Source of the DNA: Arthrobacter sp. ISL-30
Lineage (GTDB): Bacteria > Actinomycetota > Actinomycetes > Actinomycetales > Micrococcaceae
Assembly (NCBI RefSeq): GCF_018613855.1
Contig: NZ_JAGGPK010000022.1
Location: 1-64,000 of the forward strand
Direction of reading: 5' to 3'
DNA length: 64,000 nucleotides
The translations under genes and the position numbers were made by a program. A model generated the notes under the pieces. The model had not been told where the DNA came from. It worked only from the letters and a program-made list of their open reading frames with translations, and made no database searches. Shown here piece by piece: positions 1-12,975 of this stretch (its first letter is position 1; each line of letters starts with the position of its first letter).

Positions 1-425
1 CCCGACTACTTGACTCCGCCCACAGTTGGGGAAAACTTGTGGTCACTGTGTAGCGAATTTGCCGTGGCACATGGGGGAGGACGCTTCCTGGCCGCCGCAA
101 ACTACAGGCCTGTAGTTATTAACAGTGTTGATAAGCCTGTTGAAAAGGCGTTCAACAGGCGCCTTTTCCTGGCGTTGTCCACATTGGAGCCAGAAGTCGG
201 CGAGTTGTCCACTTAACCACAGGGCACCTTGGGAAAGTTGTCCCCAGCTGTGGACGCACATCGGTTCCCACAGCTTGGAACCCCGCCCGGACCCCCAGTT
301 CCCGCCACTAGGTCTTCTCCCGGCTGTGGAACTACACCGCTGTAAGTTACACACAATGTGGATAACTACTGTGGAAAACCTACTGGCCCTCTTGAATTGG
401 TCGCAGGGCAGGCCTAACATGGTCG
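1..425. promoter_or_regulatory. Gene-free stretch with a dense DnaA-box-like cluster
   Basis: I see no gene here. The stretch holds many matches or near matches to the actinobacterial DnaA box TTGTCCACA/TTATCCACA: TTGTCCACA at 175-183, TTGTCCACT at 205-213, TTGTCCCCA at 238-246, and reverse-oriented TGTGGACGC at 249-257, TGTGGAACT at 325-333, TGTGGATAA at 357-365 and TGTGGAAAA at 370-378. The two best forward boxes start exactly 30 bp apart. It lies about 16 kb from the dnaN-dnaA origin. It could titrate DnaA, regulate a flanking promoter, or be an old origin fragment. The left neighbour is outside the window. Confidence 0.55.
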
Positions 426-460
426 TGTTCAACCTTCCGGTTGAACAACCAATAGGTTGT
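426..460. promoter_or_regulatory. Twin inverted-repeat operators of the ArsR/SRPBCC operon
   Basis: Two AACC-N4-GGTT palindromes sit 16 bp apart, at 431-442 (spacer TTCC) and 447-458 (spacer AATA). The first extends to a perfect 9-bp inverted repeat, TGTTCAACC/GGTTGAACA, over 426-447. They end 24 bp before the ArsR start codon, where a winged-helix autorepressor dimer would block transcription. Autoregulation is inferred from position and symmetry. Confidence 0.6.
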
Positions 461-483
461 AAAGAAGAGATTGTGAAGCCACC

Positions 484-849
484 ATGAAGACGTTGCCTCT
501 TGCAGGCTCCGAGCAGGAGGATCGGCTGAACAGGGCATTCATGGCCCTTTCAGATCCCCTCCGAAGGAGGATCGTTGCACGCCTGGCGCAAGGCGATGCC
601 ACAGTCAACGAGTTGGCCGAGCCGTTCAGCGTTACAGTGCAGGCGGTCTCCAAGCACCTGCAGGTACTCGAGGCCGCCGGCCTTGTCACACGCCGGAAGG
701 AAGCGCAACGGCGGCCCTGCCATCTGAACACAAGCGCCATGGGACCTTTGGCTGCCTGGATCGACAGCTACCGGCTGATGGCCGAAGAACGCTTTCAGCG
801 GCTGGATGAGCTGCTGGAATCCCAGGAAAAGGAGGAGAAATCATCATGA
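484..849 (+). CDS. ArsR-family winged-helix transcriptional regulator
   Basis: A 121-residue winged-helix DNA-binding protein. The core runs from about residue 12 to 90 and includes LSDPLRRRIVARLAQGDATV and the recognition-helix region VTVQAVSKHLQVLEAAGLV. No cysteine pair typical of metal-sensing ArsR proteins is visible, which fits the non-metal subgroup usually paired with SRPBCC/AHSA1 proteins. Its last codons overlap the downstream SRPBCC gene by 4 bp (ATGA at 846), so the two are translationally coupled. Twin palindromes just upstream suggest autorepression. The ligand is not evident. Confidence 0.85.
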   Translation: MKTLPLAGSEQEDRLNRAFMALSDPLRRRIVARLAQGDATVNELAEPFSVTVQAVSKHLQVLEAAGLVTRRKEAQRRPCHLNTSAMGPLAAWIDSYRLMAEERFQRLDELLESQEKEEKSS

Positions 850-1316
850 GCAGCAACACAACAACCGTCAATGCTCCGGCAAACACGCCATTCGTTGATA
901 CAGAGCGGGAATTCGATGCACCTGTGAAAAGGGTTTTCAAGGCCTTTACGGATCCTGCCCTCGTGGAGAAGTGGATGGGCCCCCGAGGATATTCAATCCA
1001 CACCGACGTTTTCGATGCCTGTTCGGGAGGCAGCTACCGCTTTATCCATAGAGACCAGGCGGGAAATGAGTATGCGTTCCGTGGCGTCTTCCACGAAGTC
1101 CAGGCACCGCTGCGCATCGTCCAGACCTTTGAATTCGAAGGCTATCCCGGTCAGGTGAGCCTGGAGACCGTGACGTTCGAGGATCTGGGCAGCCGCTGTC
1201 GAATCATGCAGCACTCGGTGTTCCCAACCGTCGAGTCGCGGGACATGTTCATCTCAGACGGGCTGGAATCGGGCATGAGGGATTCCATGGATCGACTGGA
1301 CGAGCTGGTGTCCTAG
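846..1316 (+). CDS. SRPBCC (AHSA1/START-like) domain protein
   Basis: A 156-residue single-domain SRPBCC protein of the activator-of-Hsp90-ATPase-1-like group. The motifs REFDAPVKRVFKAFTDPALV and the WMGPRG segment at about residues 42-50 are typical. These proteins form a deep hydrophobic cavity; those encoded beside ArsR regulators are thought to bind or process small hydrophobic ligands, but the ligand here is unknown. The gene starts inside the regulator's last codons. Its TAG stop overlaps the stop of the convergent rhomboid gene on the other strand, both using the palindrome CTAG at 1313-1316, so there is no room for a terminator between them. Confidence 0.85.
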   Translation: MSSNTTTVNAPANTPFVDTEREFDAPVKRVFKAFTDPALVEKWMGPRGYSIHTDVFDACSGGSYRFIHRDQAGNEYAFRGVFHEVQAPLRIVQTFEFEGYPGQVSLETVTFEDLGSRCRIMQHSVFPTVESRDMFISDGLESGMRDSMDRLDELVS

Positions 1317-2167
1317 CCGTTGAGGGTGCGGAATGCTGTGATCACGATGAGCAACCCCAGCACCAGCACAAGGGCTCCGGCCTGGAGCAGTCCACGACGA
1401 CGGCCCCTGGGAGCGTAGGCGATGGCGGCGGCACAGAGGGCGCCTGTGACGGCGCCACCAAGGTGCGCCTGCCAGGCGATGCTTGGAACGAGGAAGCCGA
1501 TTGCTCCATTGATGGCCATAAGCACCCATAGCTGCCTTGTCTCACCGCCGCGGTGGCGCTGGATGACCAGCATCGCTCCGAAGAGTCCGAAGATTGCCCC
1601 AGAGGCACCCACGACGCCGGAAACCGGGAAATCCGGTGTCAGCAGGTAAAAACCCACTGAACCGCCGACGGCCGAGATCAGGTACACGGCCAGGAACCGG
1701 GCCCGTCCCAACAGGGGTTCGAGGGCCTGGCCGAAGATCCACAGCGTGTACATGTTCAGCACGATGTGGAGGAGGAAGGACTGCGAATGAAGGAACGCGG
1801 CCGTCACCATGCGCCACGGTTCGCTTACGGCAAAGACATTCGCGAAGGCGAACTGCTGATAAACCTCGTTGCCGGGCACCAGCCATTGGAGGATAAAAGC
1901 AAGGATGCACAGGCCGATGATCGTGTACGTCACGAGTGGTGGGCCGGAAACATAGGCGCCGCCATACGTCGAACGGACGGTCGGCGTCGTGCGCTTTAAT
2001 TCGTTGACGCAGTCAACGCATTGGAACCCGACGGCCGCCGCCCTCTGGCATTCAGGGCAGGCCGGCCGGCCGCAGCGCTGGCAGCGGACATAGGAGGGCC
2101 GGTCCGGATGACGGGGGCAAACGGGAATGTCTGCGGACGGCTCGGCCGCCGGGATTCCAAAACTCAT
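1313..2167 (-). CDS. Rhomboid-family intramembrane serine protease with N-terminal zinc-binding motif
   Basis: A 284-residue polytopic membrane protein. Residues about 15-55 carry cysteine/histidine pairs (CPRHP, CQRCG, CPEC, CVDC) resembling a B-box-type zinc finger, as is common in actinobacterial rhomboids. The membrane domain follows, with the catalytic serine motif GASGAIFG and the partner histidine in AHLGG. Rhomboids cleave transmembrane helices of substrate proteins. I chose the ATG at 2167 because it begins the conserved cytoplasmic zinc-binding segment; a longer open frame upstream overlaps the cyclophilin gene and is not credible. Confidence 0.88.
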   Translation of the reverse strand: MSFGIPAAEPSADIPVCPRHPDRPSYVRCQRCGRPACPECQRAAAVGFQCVDCVNELKRTTPTVRSTYGGAYVSGPPLVTYTIIGLCILAFILQWLVPGNEVYQQFAFANVFAVSEPWRMVTAAFLHSQSFLLHIVLNMYTLWIFGQALEPLLGRARFLAVYLISAVGGSVGFYLLTPDFPVSGVVGASGAIFGLFGAMLVIQRHRGGETRQLWVLMAINGAIGFLVPSIAWQAHLGGAVTGALCAAAIAYAPRGRRRGLLQAGALVLVLGLLIVITAFRTLNG

Positions 2168-2180
2168 GAATTCGGAAGAA

Positions 2181-2726
2181 TCAGAGCTGTTCGACGTCGA
2201 TACTGTTGATGACGACGTCCTCAACCGGGCGGTCACCCATGCCGGTACGAACGCCTTCGATCGCGTCGACGACCTTCTTGGACTCGTCGTCGGCAACTTC
2301 ACCGAAGATGGAGTGCTTGCCGAACAGCCAGTCGGTGTTGACCGTGGTGATGAAGAACTGGGAGCCGTTGGTGCCCTTGCCCATCTGGATGCCCGCATTG
2401 GCCATTGCGAGCTTGTAGGGTGCGTTGAAGCTCAGTTCCGGGTGGATCTCGTCATCGAACTTGTAGCCGGGTCCGCCTACGCCGCGGCCCAGGGGATCGC
2501 CGCCCTGGATCATGAAGTCCTTGATGATCCGGTGGAAGATGGTGCCGTTGTACAGAGGCGTTCCGGTCTTGTCCTCGCCAGTCTCCGGGTGCGTCCAGGA
2601 CTTTTCACCCGTGGCCAGGCCGACGAAGTTCTCGACCGTCTTGGGTGCGTGGTTGCCGAAGAGGTTCACCACGATGTCGCCGAGGTTCGTGTGAATGGTT
2701 GCTTTTGCGGTTGCGATGGCAGTCAT
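2181..2726 (-). CDS. Peptidyl-prolyl cis-trans isomerase, cyclophilin type
   Basis: A 181-residue cytoplasmic cyclophilin with no signal peptide. The catalytic core is recognisable by FHRIIKDFMIQGGDP (active-site Arg and Gln), the NGSQFFITT motif and HSIFGEV. It catalyses proline isomerisation during protein folding. A cyclophilin close to gyrA and the rhomboid gene is a conserved feature of the actinobacterial origin region. It lies 13 bp upstream of the rhomboid gene on the same strand, so the two are probably co-transcribed. Confidence 0.93.
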   Translation of the reverse strand: MTAIATAKATIHTNLGDIVVNLFGNHAPKTVENFVGLATGEKSWTHPETGEDKTGTPLYNGTIFHRIIKDFMIQGGDPLGRGVGGPGYKFDDEIHPELSFNAPYKLAMANAGIQMGKGTNGSQFFITTVNTDWLFGKHSIFGEVADDESKKVVDAIEGVRTGMGDRPVEDVVINSIDVEQL

Positions 2727-2879
2727 AGTGCCATTCTTTCATGCAGCGCCACAGCACAGGCTGTGAAGGTGCTGGTTCCGCGCTGGGTGAAATCGGCGCC
2801 CAATTCATTGGGGGAATAGCCGGTCAGGTGCAATCGACGTAGGCTAACAACAACCCATCACGTATATCGGGAGGTAGTT

Positions 2880-3875
2880 GTGAAGAAGTCGGATCGTATT
2901 GCCCACGAGCTAGAGCAGTCCGTCGCAACAGGAGTCGTGACCGCCAGGGACTGGGCGGCACCTAAAGTCGATGCGGCAGTGAGCTGGGCGGTCCCGCGGC
3001 TGCAGCATGGAATTGATTCTGCTTCTCCGAAGATCCAGGAAGGCCTCAAGTCGGCGGCCCACAACCTCGCCGACGGCGTCGCGACCGTCACGCCGCGGCT
3101 CCAGGAGGGCCTGGCGCACCTCGCGCCGAAGATCCAGGACGCCGTCGACGACGCAACCCCCCGGATCCAGGAAACCCTGAACAAGGCCACTCCCGTCCTG
3201 CTCAATGCACGGGACAAGGTGGTTGTGGAGTACCTGCCCAAGCTCTCCGACCAGATCGGCCAGGCTTCTGTAGCCGTCCACCATGTGCTGGAGAACGCAC
3301 CCGCCCAAGTTGACGCCGTCGCGCAGAAGCTCGTTGATTCCGGAGTGGTCCACAACATCCAGGAGCAGGCCAACGTTACGCGGGCGCAGCTGAAGGCGGC
3401 AGCGGACGAAGCCGCGAAGGTCGTGTCGGCAGAACTGGGCCGGCCGCAGAAGCCGAAGCGGCGCGGACTGCTGATCGTCACGGTCATCGCCGCGGCAGTC
3501 GCTGCCGGCGTCGCTGCATGGCGTGCTTCAAAGCCTGTGGAGGATCCGTGGAAGACGCCCTCTCCTGTCACGCCCTCACCGGTTCCTGCCTCTTCCGTTT
3601 CCTCCCAGGACCTGGCGGCCGAGAAGGCCAAGGAAGCCGCTACCGAGGCCGTGGACAAGGTGGAGGACGCTTATGACGCCACAACCAGCGCTGCTGCCCA
3701 CGCCGCAGCAGAGGCAGCGGAAAAGGCAGGCGACCTCGCAGAGGACGCCAAGGATGCCGGAGCCAAGGTTGCCACGGATGCCAAGACGGCCATGAGGAAC
3801 ATGGCATCGGGCCTGAATAAGGACGACCAAGAGGGCGAAGCGGGCACTACCGGCAGCGCTTCCAAGGAGCCGTGA
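2880..3875 (+). CDS. Helical repeat protein with a central membrane segment, function unknown
   Basis: A 331-residue protein starting at GTG 2880 after the purine-rich GGGAGGTAG. Residues about 25-110 are amphipathic helices punctuated by a repeated Pro-[Lys/Arg]-[Ile/Leu]-Gln signature (PRLQHGI, PKIQEGL, PRLQEGL, PKIQDAV, PRIQETL). A basic stretch (PKPKRRG) precedes one hydrophobic helix at about residues 200-217. A Pro/Ser linker and a second Ala/Glu/Lys-rich helical region (about 240-305) follow, resembling apolipoprotein- or LEA-like sequences. The likely topology is cytoplasmic N-terminus, single membrane pass and external helical tail. It is known only as a hypothetical gene near actinobacterial origins; I infer membrane or envelope association. 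Confidence 0.75.
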   Translation: MKKSDRIAHELEQSVATGVVTARDWAAPKVDAAVSWAVPRLQHGIDSASPKIQEGLKSAAHNLADGVATVTPRLQEGLAHLAPKIQDAVDDATPRIQETLNKATPVLLNARDKVVVEYLPKLSDQIGQASVAVHHVLENAPAQVDAVAQKLVDSGVVHNIQEQANVTRAQLKAAADEAAKVVSAELGRPQKPKRRGLLIVTVIAAAVAAGVAAWRASKPVEDPWKTPSPVTPSPVPASSVSSQDLAAEKAKEAATEAVDKVEDAYDATTSAAAHAAAEAAEKAGDLAEDAKDAGAKVATDAKTAMRNMASGLNKDDQEGEAGTTGSASKEP

Positions 3876-3937
3876 GGGCCTAAACAGCACCCTGCCCCAA
3901 ACAAGCGCTCGGGGGCCGGTGCGGAATATCTCCTGAG

Positions 3938-3961
3938 GGGATCCTGGTTCGCCAGGATCCC
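3938..3961 (+). terminator. Strong UUCG-loop hairpin after the helical repeat gene
   Basis: A perfect 10-bp stem, GGGATCCTGG/CCAGGATCCC, closed by a TTCG tetraloop, 63 bp after the stop codon. The following tract is only moderately T-rich (TTCGGTGTTT). It probably ends transcription before the glycosyltransferase gene. Confidence 0.65.
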
Positions 3962-4007
3962 TTCGGTGTTTCCAGGCACCCGGCGCCCTGATGCTAAGTT
4001 TGAGGGG

Positions 4008-4883
4008 ATGTCCGCCGACCAATCCCTCGAGGATGCCGTGAACGACGCCCCGCAGCTGCCCGGTGTTTCAATTGTGATCCCGGCTTATAACGAGGAAAGC
4101 GTCATCAGGCAATGCCTCATTGCAGCCATTTATCAGTCCGTTCCCGCAGACGAAATCATCGTCGTGGACAACATGTCTAAGGACCGGACTGCCATGATCG
4201 TTCGACAAATGCAGCAGGAGTACCCCGAGAGCCCGATCATCCTGCTGACGCAGGACCGGGAGCAGGGGTTGATTCCCACCCGGAACTTCGGGCTGAACAA
4301 CGCGACGTCGGAGATCCTGGGCAGGATCGACGCGGACTCGGTCCTTGAACCGGACTGGGTAGAGCAGGTGCAGAAAGCGTTCCTGGACCCGTCCGTCCAG
4401 GCCGCCACGGGTCCGGTGGTCTATTACGACATGCCCATGAGACGGTTCGGGCTAAAGGCGGATGACAAGATGCGCCAGCTGATGCTCAGACTCGCAAAGC
4501 ACCAATACCACTTCCTGTTCGGTTCCAACATGGCCATGCGACGCTCAGCGTGGGAAGCCATCCGGGACGAGGCCTGCCTCGACGAAAAGGACGAGATGCA
4601 TGAGGACATCGATCTGTCCTTGCATCTGGCCGAGCACGACCTGAGGGTCCAGTACTGGCCGCAGATGGTGTCGGGCATGTCCGCGCGCCGGCTTGAAGAC
4701 TCCCCACGCGACTACCGCTACTACGTCACGCGGTTCGATCGCACATACAAGGCGCACAACGTCAAGAAGATGGCCCTCAAGGCGCCCATGGTGGTGTTCT
4801 TCTCCGTGTATTTCCCCGCGAAGCTCCTCAGGGCCATCCACAGCGCGGGTAACAGCCAGGGCATTCGCCGCGGCGGCCAGTAG
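4008..4883 (+). CDS. Family 2 glycosyltransferase
   Basis: A 291-residue GT-A fold enzyme. The nucleotide-binding start is VSIVIPAYNEE (about residues 20-30), followed by IIVVDNMSKDRT, and the metal-binding DxD is D108-A-D110. A later HEDIDLSLHLAE segment matches the ED motif that supplies the catalytic base. It has no clear membrane domain except a C-terminal hydrophobic stretch (APMVVFFSVYFPAKLL) that may contact the membrane. The ATG at 4008 is preferred to a GTG at 3966, which abuts the upstream hairpin. It appears monocistronic; donor and acceptor cannot be told. Confidence 0.85.
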   Translation: MSADQSLEDAVNDAPQLPGVSIVIPAYNEESVIRQCLIAAIYQSVPADEIIVVDNMSKDRTAMIVRQMQQEYPESPIILLTQDREQGLIPTRNFGLNNATSEILGRIDADSVLEPDWVEQVQKAFLDPSVQAATGPVVYYDMPMRRFGLKADDKMRQLMLRLAKHQYHFLFGSNMAMRRSAWEAIRDEACLDEKDEMHEDIDLSLHLAEHDLRVQYWPQMVSGMSARRLEDSPRDYRYYVTRFDRTYKAHNVKKMALKAPMVVFFSVYFPAKLLRAIHSAGNSQGIRRGGQ

Positions 4884-4940
4884 GCATCGCACCCCTGGCT
4901 AGTAGGCACCGCAGCCCTGGCGCCGTCTTAGCCCACACCC

Positions 4941-5879
4941 CTAGTCCGTCCCGAGTTCGGCAACCCCTCTGCCGCCAGTACCGTCGTCGCGGCCGGCTCC
5001 TGTTTCCTTCCGCCCCGCCCGTTTCTGCCCCGTGACCACCACGGCCAGCCCGGCGAGTATCAGGCCAAGGCCGGCATACGTGCCTGCCGGGAGCTTCTCG
5101 TCCAGGAAGACAGCGGCCAGAACCGCGGCCCCGGGAATCTCCAGCAGGATGATCATCGAGACGACGAGGGGACTCATGGTAGCCAGGAGGTGGTTGAACG
5201 CCGTGTGCCCCACCAGTTGGGCGCAGACGGTGATCGCCACGATTCCAAGCCAGCCTTCGGCGTCGAACCCTGTGAGGGCCTGCCCGCCGAACAGGGCAAG
5301 CAACGCCACTATTGCGGAACACATGCCGTAGCAGAGCGTCGTATACGTCCCCGTGCTCATCGACTGCCTCGCCCGGCCTCCGGCCAGCGTATAGAGGCCG
5401 GCCAGGGCTCCGCCGGCAAGCGCCAGGACGTCACCGAGGAGCGCATCGGCCGAGGAACCCATGTCGAAGCCTGTGATAGCCACGACGCCACCAAACGCGA
5501 TGCCTAGCCCGGCAAGGACTTGCCAGCTGTGCCGGGTTCCCCTGAACAGCTGGAAGACCGCGATCCAGGCGGACTGGAGGCACACAAGCGCCGTCGCGGC
5601 TGCAACGGAAGTCAGCTGCAGCGAGGTAATGAAGCAGGCAAAATGAAGGGCCAGCGCCACCGCCGCTACCGCCGACCAGGTGACTTCCGGCCGGGTCAGC
5701 CTGCCGAACTGTCCAGGCTCGCGAACCGCGACCGGCGTCGCCATTACCACAGCCCCGATCGCGTTGCGCCAAAAGGCGATCGCGAGTGCCGTCACGGAGG
5801 TGGCGCCAAGGGTCGCTGCAATCAGTGGCCCTGACGACGCGACGCCCAGCACCCCCAAGGCGGCAATGACGAGGTTCAT
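4941..5879 (-). CDS. EamA/DMT-superfamily transporter
   Basis: A 312-residue integral membrane protein with about ten hydrophobic helices arranged as two EamA repeats. The first half contains the typical FWRNAIGAVVMA segment and the second half LVGHTAFNHLLATMSP...LLEIPGAAVLA. Members export amino acids, nucleotides or other metabolites; the substrate cannot be predicted. The polar C-terminus (RAGRKETGAGRDDGTGG) is an unconserved tail. The gene is alone, convergent with the glycosyltransferase and downstream of the tRNA terminator. Confidence 0.88.
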   Translation of the reverse strand: MNLVIAALGVLGVASSGPLIAATLGATSVTALAIAFWRNAIGAVVMATPVAVREPGQFGRLTRPEVTWSAVAAVALALHFACFITSLQLTSVAAATALVCLQSAWIAVFQLFRGTRHSWQVLAGLGIAFGGVVAITGFDMGSSADALLGDVLALAGGALAGLYTLAGGRARQSMSTGTYTTLCYGMCSAIVALLALFGGQALTGFDAEGWLGIVAITVCAQLVGHTAFNHLLATMSPLVVSMIILLEIPGAAVLAAVFLDEKLPAGTYAGLGLILAGLAVVVTGQKRAGRKETGAGRDDGTGGRGVAELGTD

Positions 5880-5923
5880 GGTCCAACCCTAATCGTGGTG
5901 CGTGAAGGAAAAGGGGCAACAAA

Positions 5924-5959
5924 AAAGTCCCGGACTGCGTTTCCGCTGTCCGGGACTTT
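5924..5959 (-). terminator. Terminator of the tRNA-Ala transcript
   Basis: A 12-bp perfect stem (AAAGTCCCGGAC/GTCCGGGACTTT) with a 12-nt loop. On the minus strand it is followed by an unbroken T run (complement of 5921-5926), 5 nt after the tRNA 3' end, which is a textbook intrinsic terminator. Confidence 0.85.
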
Positions 5960-5964
5960 CCTTA

Positions 5965-6040
5965 TGGTGGAGGCAAGGGGACTCGAACCCCTAACCCCCT
6001 GCTTGCAAAGCAGGTGCGCTACCAATTGCGCCATGCCCCC
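5965..6040 (-). tRNA. tRNA-Ala (TGC)
   Basis: Read on the minus strand, this begins GGGGGCA and ends TGCCTCC-A-CCA, giving a 7-bp acceptor stem and an encoded CCA. The D-arm is CGCAATTGGTAGCG, the anticodon loop CTTTGCAAG gives anticodon TGC, and the T-arm contains GGTTCGAGTCC. tRNA-Ala beside tRNA-Ile downstream of gyrA is the standard actinobacterial arrangement. Confidence 0.96.
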
Positions 6041-6110
6041 ATAAGAAGCAACCCGTCTATCCTACCGCAGTTCGTTCAGTGGTCTTGACCACCGTCCGGC
6101 GCGGTTCCGG

Positions 6111-6227
6111 CTAAGTAACCTTGTCGGTTCCCTTGCTCCAGACTGACTTGCGGGCTTCGGACTCCTGCATCTTCTTGTAGACCAGGACGCTTGCGATCGC
6201 GGCTGCAACTACCAGCAACTTCTTCAC
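6111..6227 (-). CDS. DLW-39-family small membrane protein
   Basis: A 38-residue protein from GTG 6227 to TAG 6111. It begins VKKLLVVAAAIASVLVYKKM, a short membrane helix, and ends with a charged tail ESEARKSVWSKGTDKVT. This matches the actinobacterial DLW-39 family, named for a C-terminal Asp-Leu-Trp motif and found between gyrA and the tRNA-Ile/tRNA-Ala genes; here the motif has drifted to Ser-Val-Trp. An ATG 2 bp upstream is out of frame and stops at once, which supports the GTG. Function unknown; probably a membrane-anchored accessory peptide. Confidence 0.8.
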   Translation of the reverse strand: MKKLLVVAAAIASVLVYKKMQESEARKSVWSKGTDKVT

Positions 6228-6284
6228 ATGCACCCCGTTCCGGCCCGGTCTCCCGAACCTTTACCTGAACCTGCATTAGTTCCG

Positions 6285-6358
6285 TGGGCGTACCAGGACT
6301 TGAACCTGGGACCTCTTCGTTATCAGCGAAGCGCTCTAACCGCCTGAGCTATACGCCC
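6285..6358 (-). tRNA. tRNA-Ile (GAT)
   Basis: The minus-strand sequence has the acceptor stem GGGCGTA/TACGCCC with discriminator A, D-arm AGCTCAGGCGGTTAGAGC, anticodon loop containing CTGATAA (anticodon GAT), and T-arm GGTTCAAGTCC. CCA is not encoded (the next bases read CGG), unlike the neighbouring tRNA-Ala. Confidence 0.96.
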
Positions 6359-6470
6359 CGATGCCTCATCGGGCCGAGACATGACTTTACAGCACATCCC
6401 GGCCCGATCTCAAATCGAGGCATTTCTGCCAGGATTTCACCGCAAAAACACGGGAATTCGGGCAGTCGGA

Positions 6471-7111
6471 TCAGTCGTCGGTGAGGGTGACGCCGATGCC
6501 GCCAACGAGTGTTGCCGAGATGTTGTACAGCACGGCGGACAGCATGGAGAGGGCGGTCAGCAGGACTACGTTCACCACTGCGATGATGGTCGCAAACGAG
6601 GCAACCTGTCCAAGGGAGGCCACCTTCTTCAGTTCGAAGCCGCCGCCCTCGGATCCGGCCAAAGTGCCGAGCAGGCTGTCCACCTGATCGAAAATGCCGG
6701 TCAGGTCCAGCACGGTCCAGAGGACGATCGCCGCCACGACGGTCACGATGCCGAGGGCAACGGACAGCAGGAAGGCCATCTTCAGTACGGACCACGGATC
6801 TACCCTGCTGACGAGCAGGCGCGCGCGGCGCACTTTCGCCTTCGGGGCCGGCTTCACCAGTCCGGGGCCGCCCTGTCCGGGCCGCTGGCCCTGGACTCCG
6901 GGACGGGGGGCTCCTTGCGGGCGCTGCCCGGGGACTGCCGGACGTTGCCCGGGGGCCGCCGCACGCTGGCCGGTAGCCATGGGGCGCGTGCCGTCACCCG
7001 ACAGGGGCCGTTGCTGGGGCCGTTCAGGGGCGCCTACACGCGGGGCCGACGACGGCTGCCGGAGTCCGCCGGGGTCGCCTGTGCTCGGCTTGGGATATGA
7101 GTCGGAATTAC

Positions 7112-7115
<4 letters not shown>
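6471..7115 (-). CDS. DUF3566 membrane protein
   Basis: A 214-residue protein. The first ~95 residues are a low-complexity Pro/Gln/Arg/Gly-rich cytoplasmic segment with repeated GQRP units. The DUF3566 domain follows ([20 protein letters not shown] and two membrane helices around residues 115-145 and 180-205). Its GTG start overlaps the gyrA stop by 4 bp (GTGA at 7112-7115), so it is translationally coupled to gyrA. DUF3566 proteins sit next to gyrA across actinobacteria; the role is not established. Confidence 0.9.
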
Positions 7116-9838
<2,723 letters not shown>

Positions 9839-9894
9839 CGTTTTGTTTTCCGTTTCAGGTATATGTCAGCTTCGAAATAATCTGGGAGGACTCC

Positions 9895-12408
<2,514 letters not shown>

Positions 12409-12975
12409 TCAGCCGTAAGTATCTCGGGGCCCGCGGCCGTTGACGCTGCGCCCCCCTTTGCGCCAACTGGGAGCGGAGGGGCCCAGGACGTGAATTTTGG
12501 TGACAACGCCCTCGCCCAGTTCCGTCCGGAACTTTTCCAGGAGGCTTGTGCTGAGGAGTCGAAGCTGAGTAGCCCACGCCGTCGAATCACAGCGCACATG
12601 CAGCGTGGTATCCGTGAAGCTTTCCGGACTGCAGTGGGCGGAAATTTCCGGCCCCACGAGGGCTGCCCACTCTGCCATGACCGATCCCACAGCCACTGGA
12701 GAAGTCCACCCTCGCTCGGCCACGAGCCTGCCCACCACCTTGCTCAGTCCGAGCGGATCGCGGCCGGTGCCATGGAATTGGGTGAATCCCCGGGTGTTCT
12801 GGGGCCCGCGCTTTTTGCTGGTTGAGCCTGTGCTTGAAGCGGCTCTGGAGGCGGACTGGCGGATCTCGCCGCGCGCTGCCGCGGCCTCGCGCATGCGGTT
12901 CAGTGCTGCCTGGGCGGCATCAATTTGGTCGGGGTCACGGCCGGGCTGGAGCCCGCCGGAATCATCCTTCGCCAT
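12409..12975 (-). CDS. dciA: DciA-type replicative helicase loader/regulator (DUF721)
   Basis: A 188-residue protein whose DUF721 domain lies at about residues 78-165 (VVGRLVAERGWTSPVAVGSV, WAALVGPEISAHCSPESF, LHVRCDSTAWATQLRLL). DciA-family proteins promote DnaB helicase function at the origin in bacteria lacking DnaC. The N-terminal ~75 residues are basic and low complexity. It starts inside the 3' end of recF (14-bp overlap), so it is translationally coupled; ATG 12975 is preferred to the TTG one codon earlier. Confidence 0.9.
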   Translation of the reverse strand: MAKDDSGGLQPGRDPDQIDAAQAALNRMREAAAARGEIRQSASRAASSTGSTSKKRGPQNTRGFTQFHGTGRDPLGLSKVVGRLVAERGWTSPVAVGSVMAEWAALVGPEISAHCSPESFTDTTLHVRCDSTAWATQLRLLSTSLLEKFRTELGEGVVTKIHVLGPSAPSWRKGGRSVNGRGPRDTYG

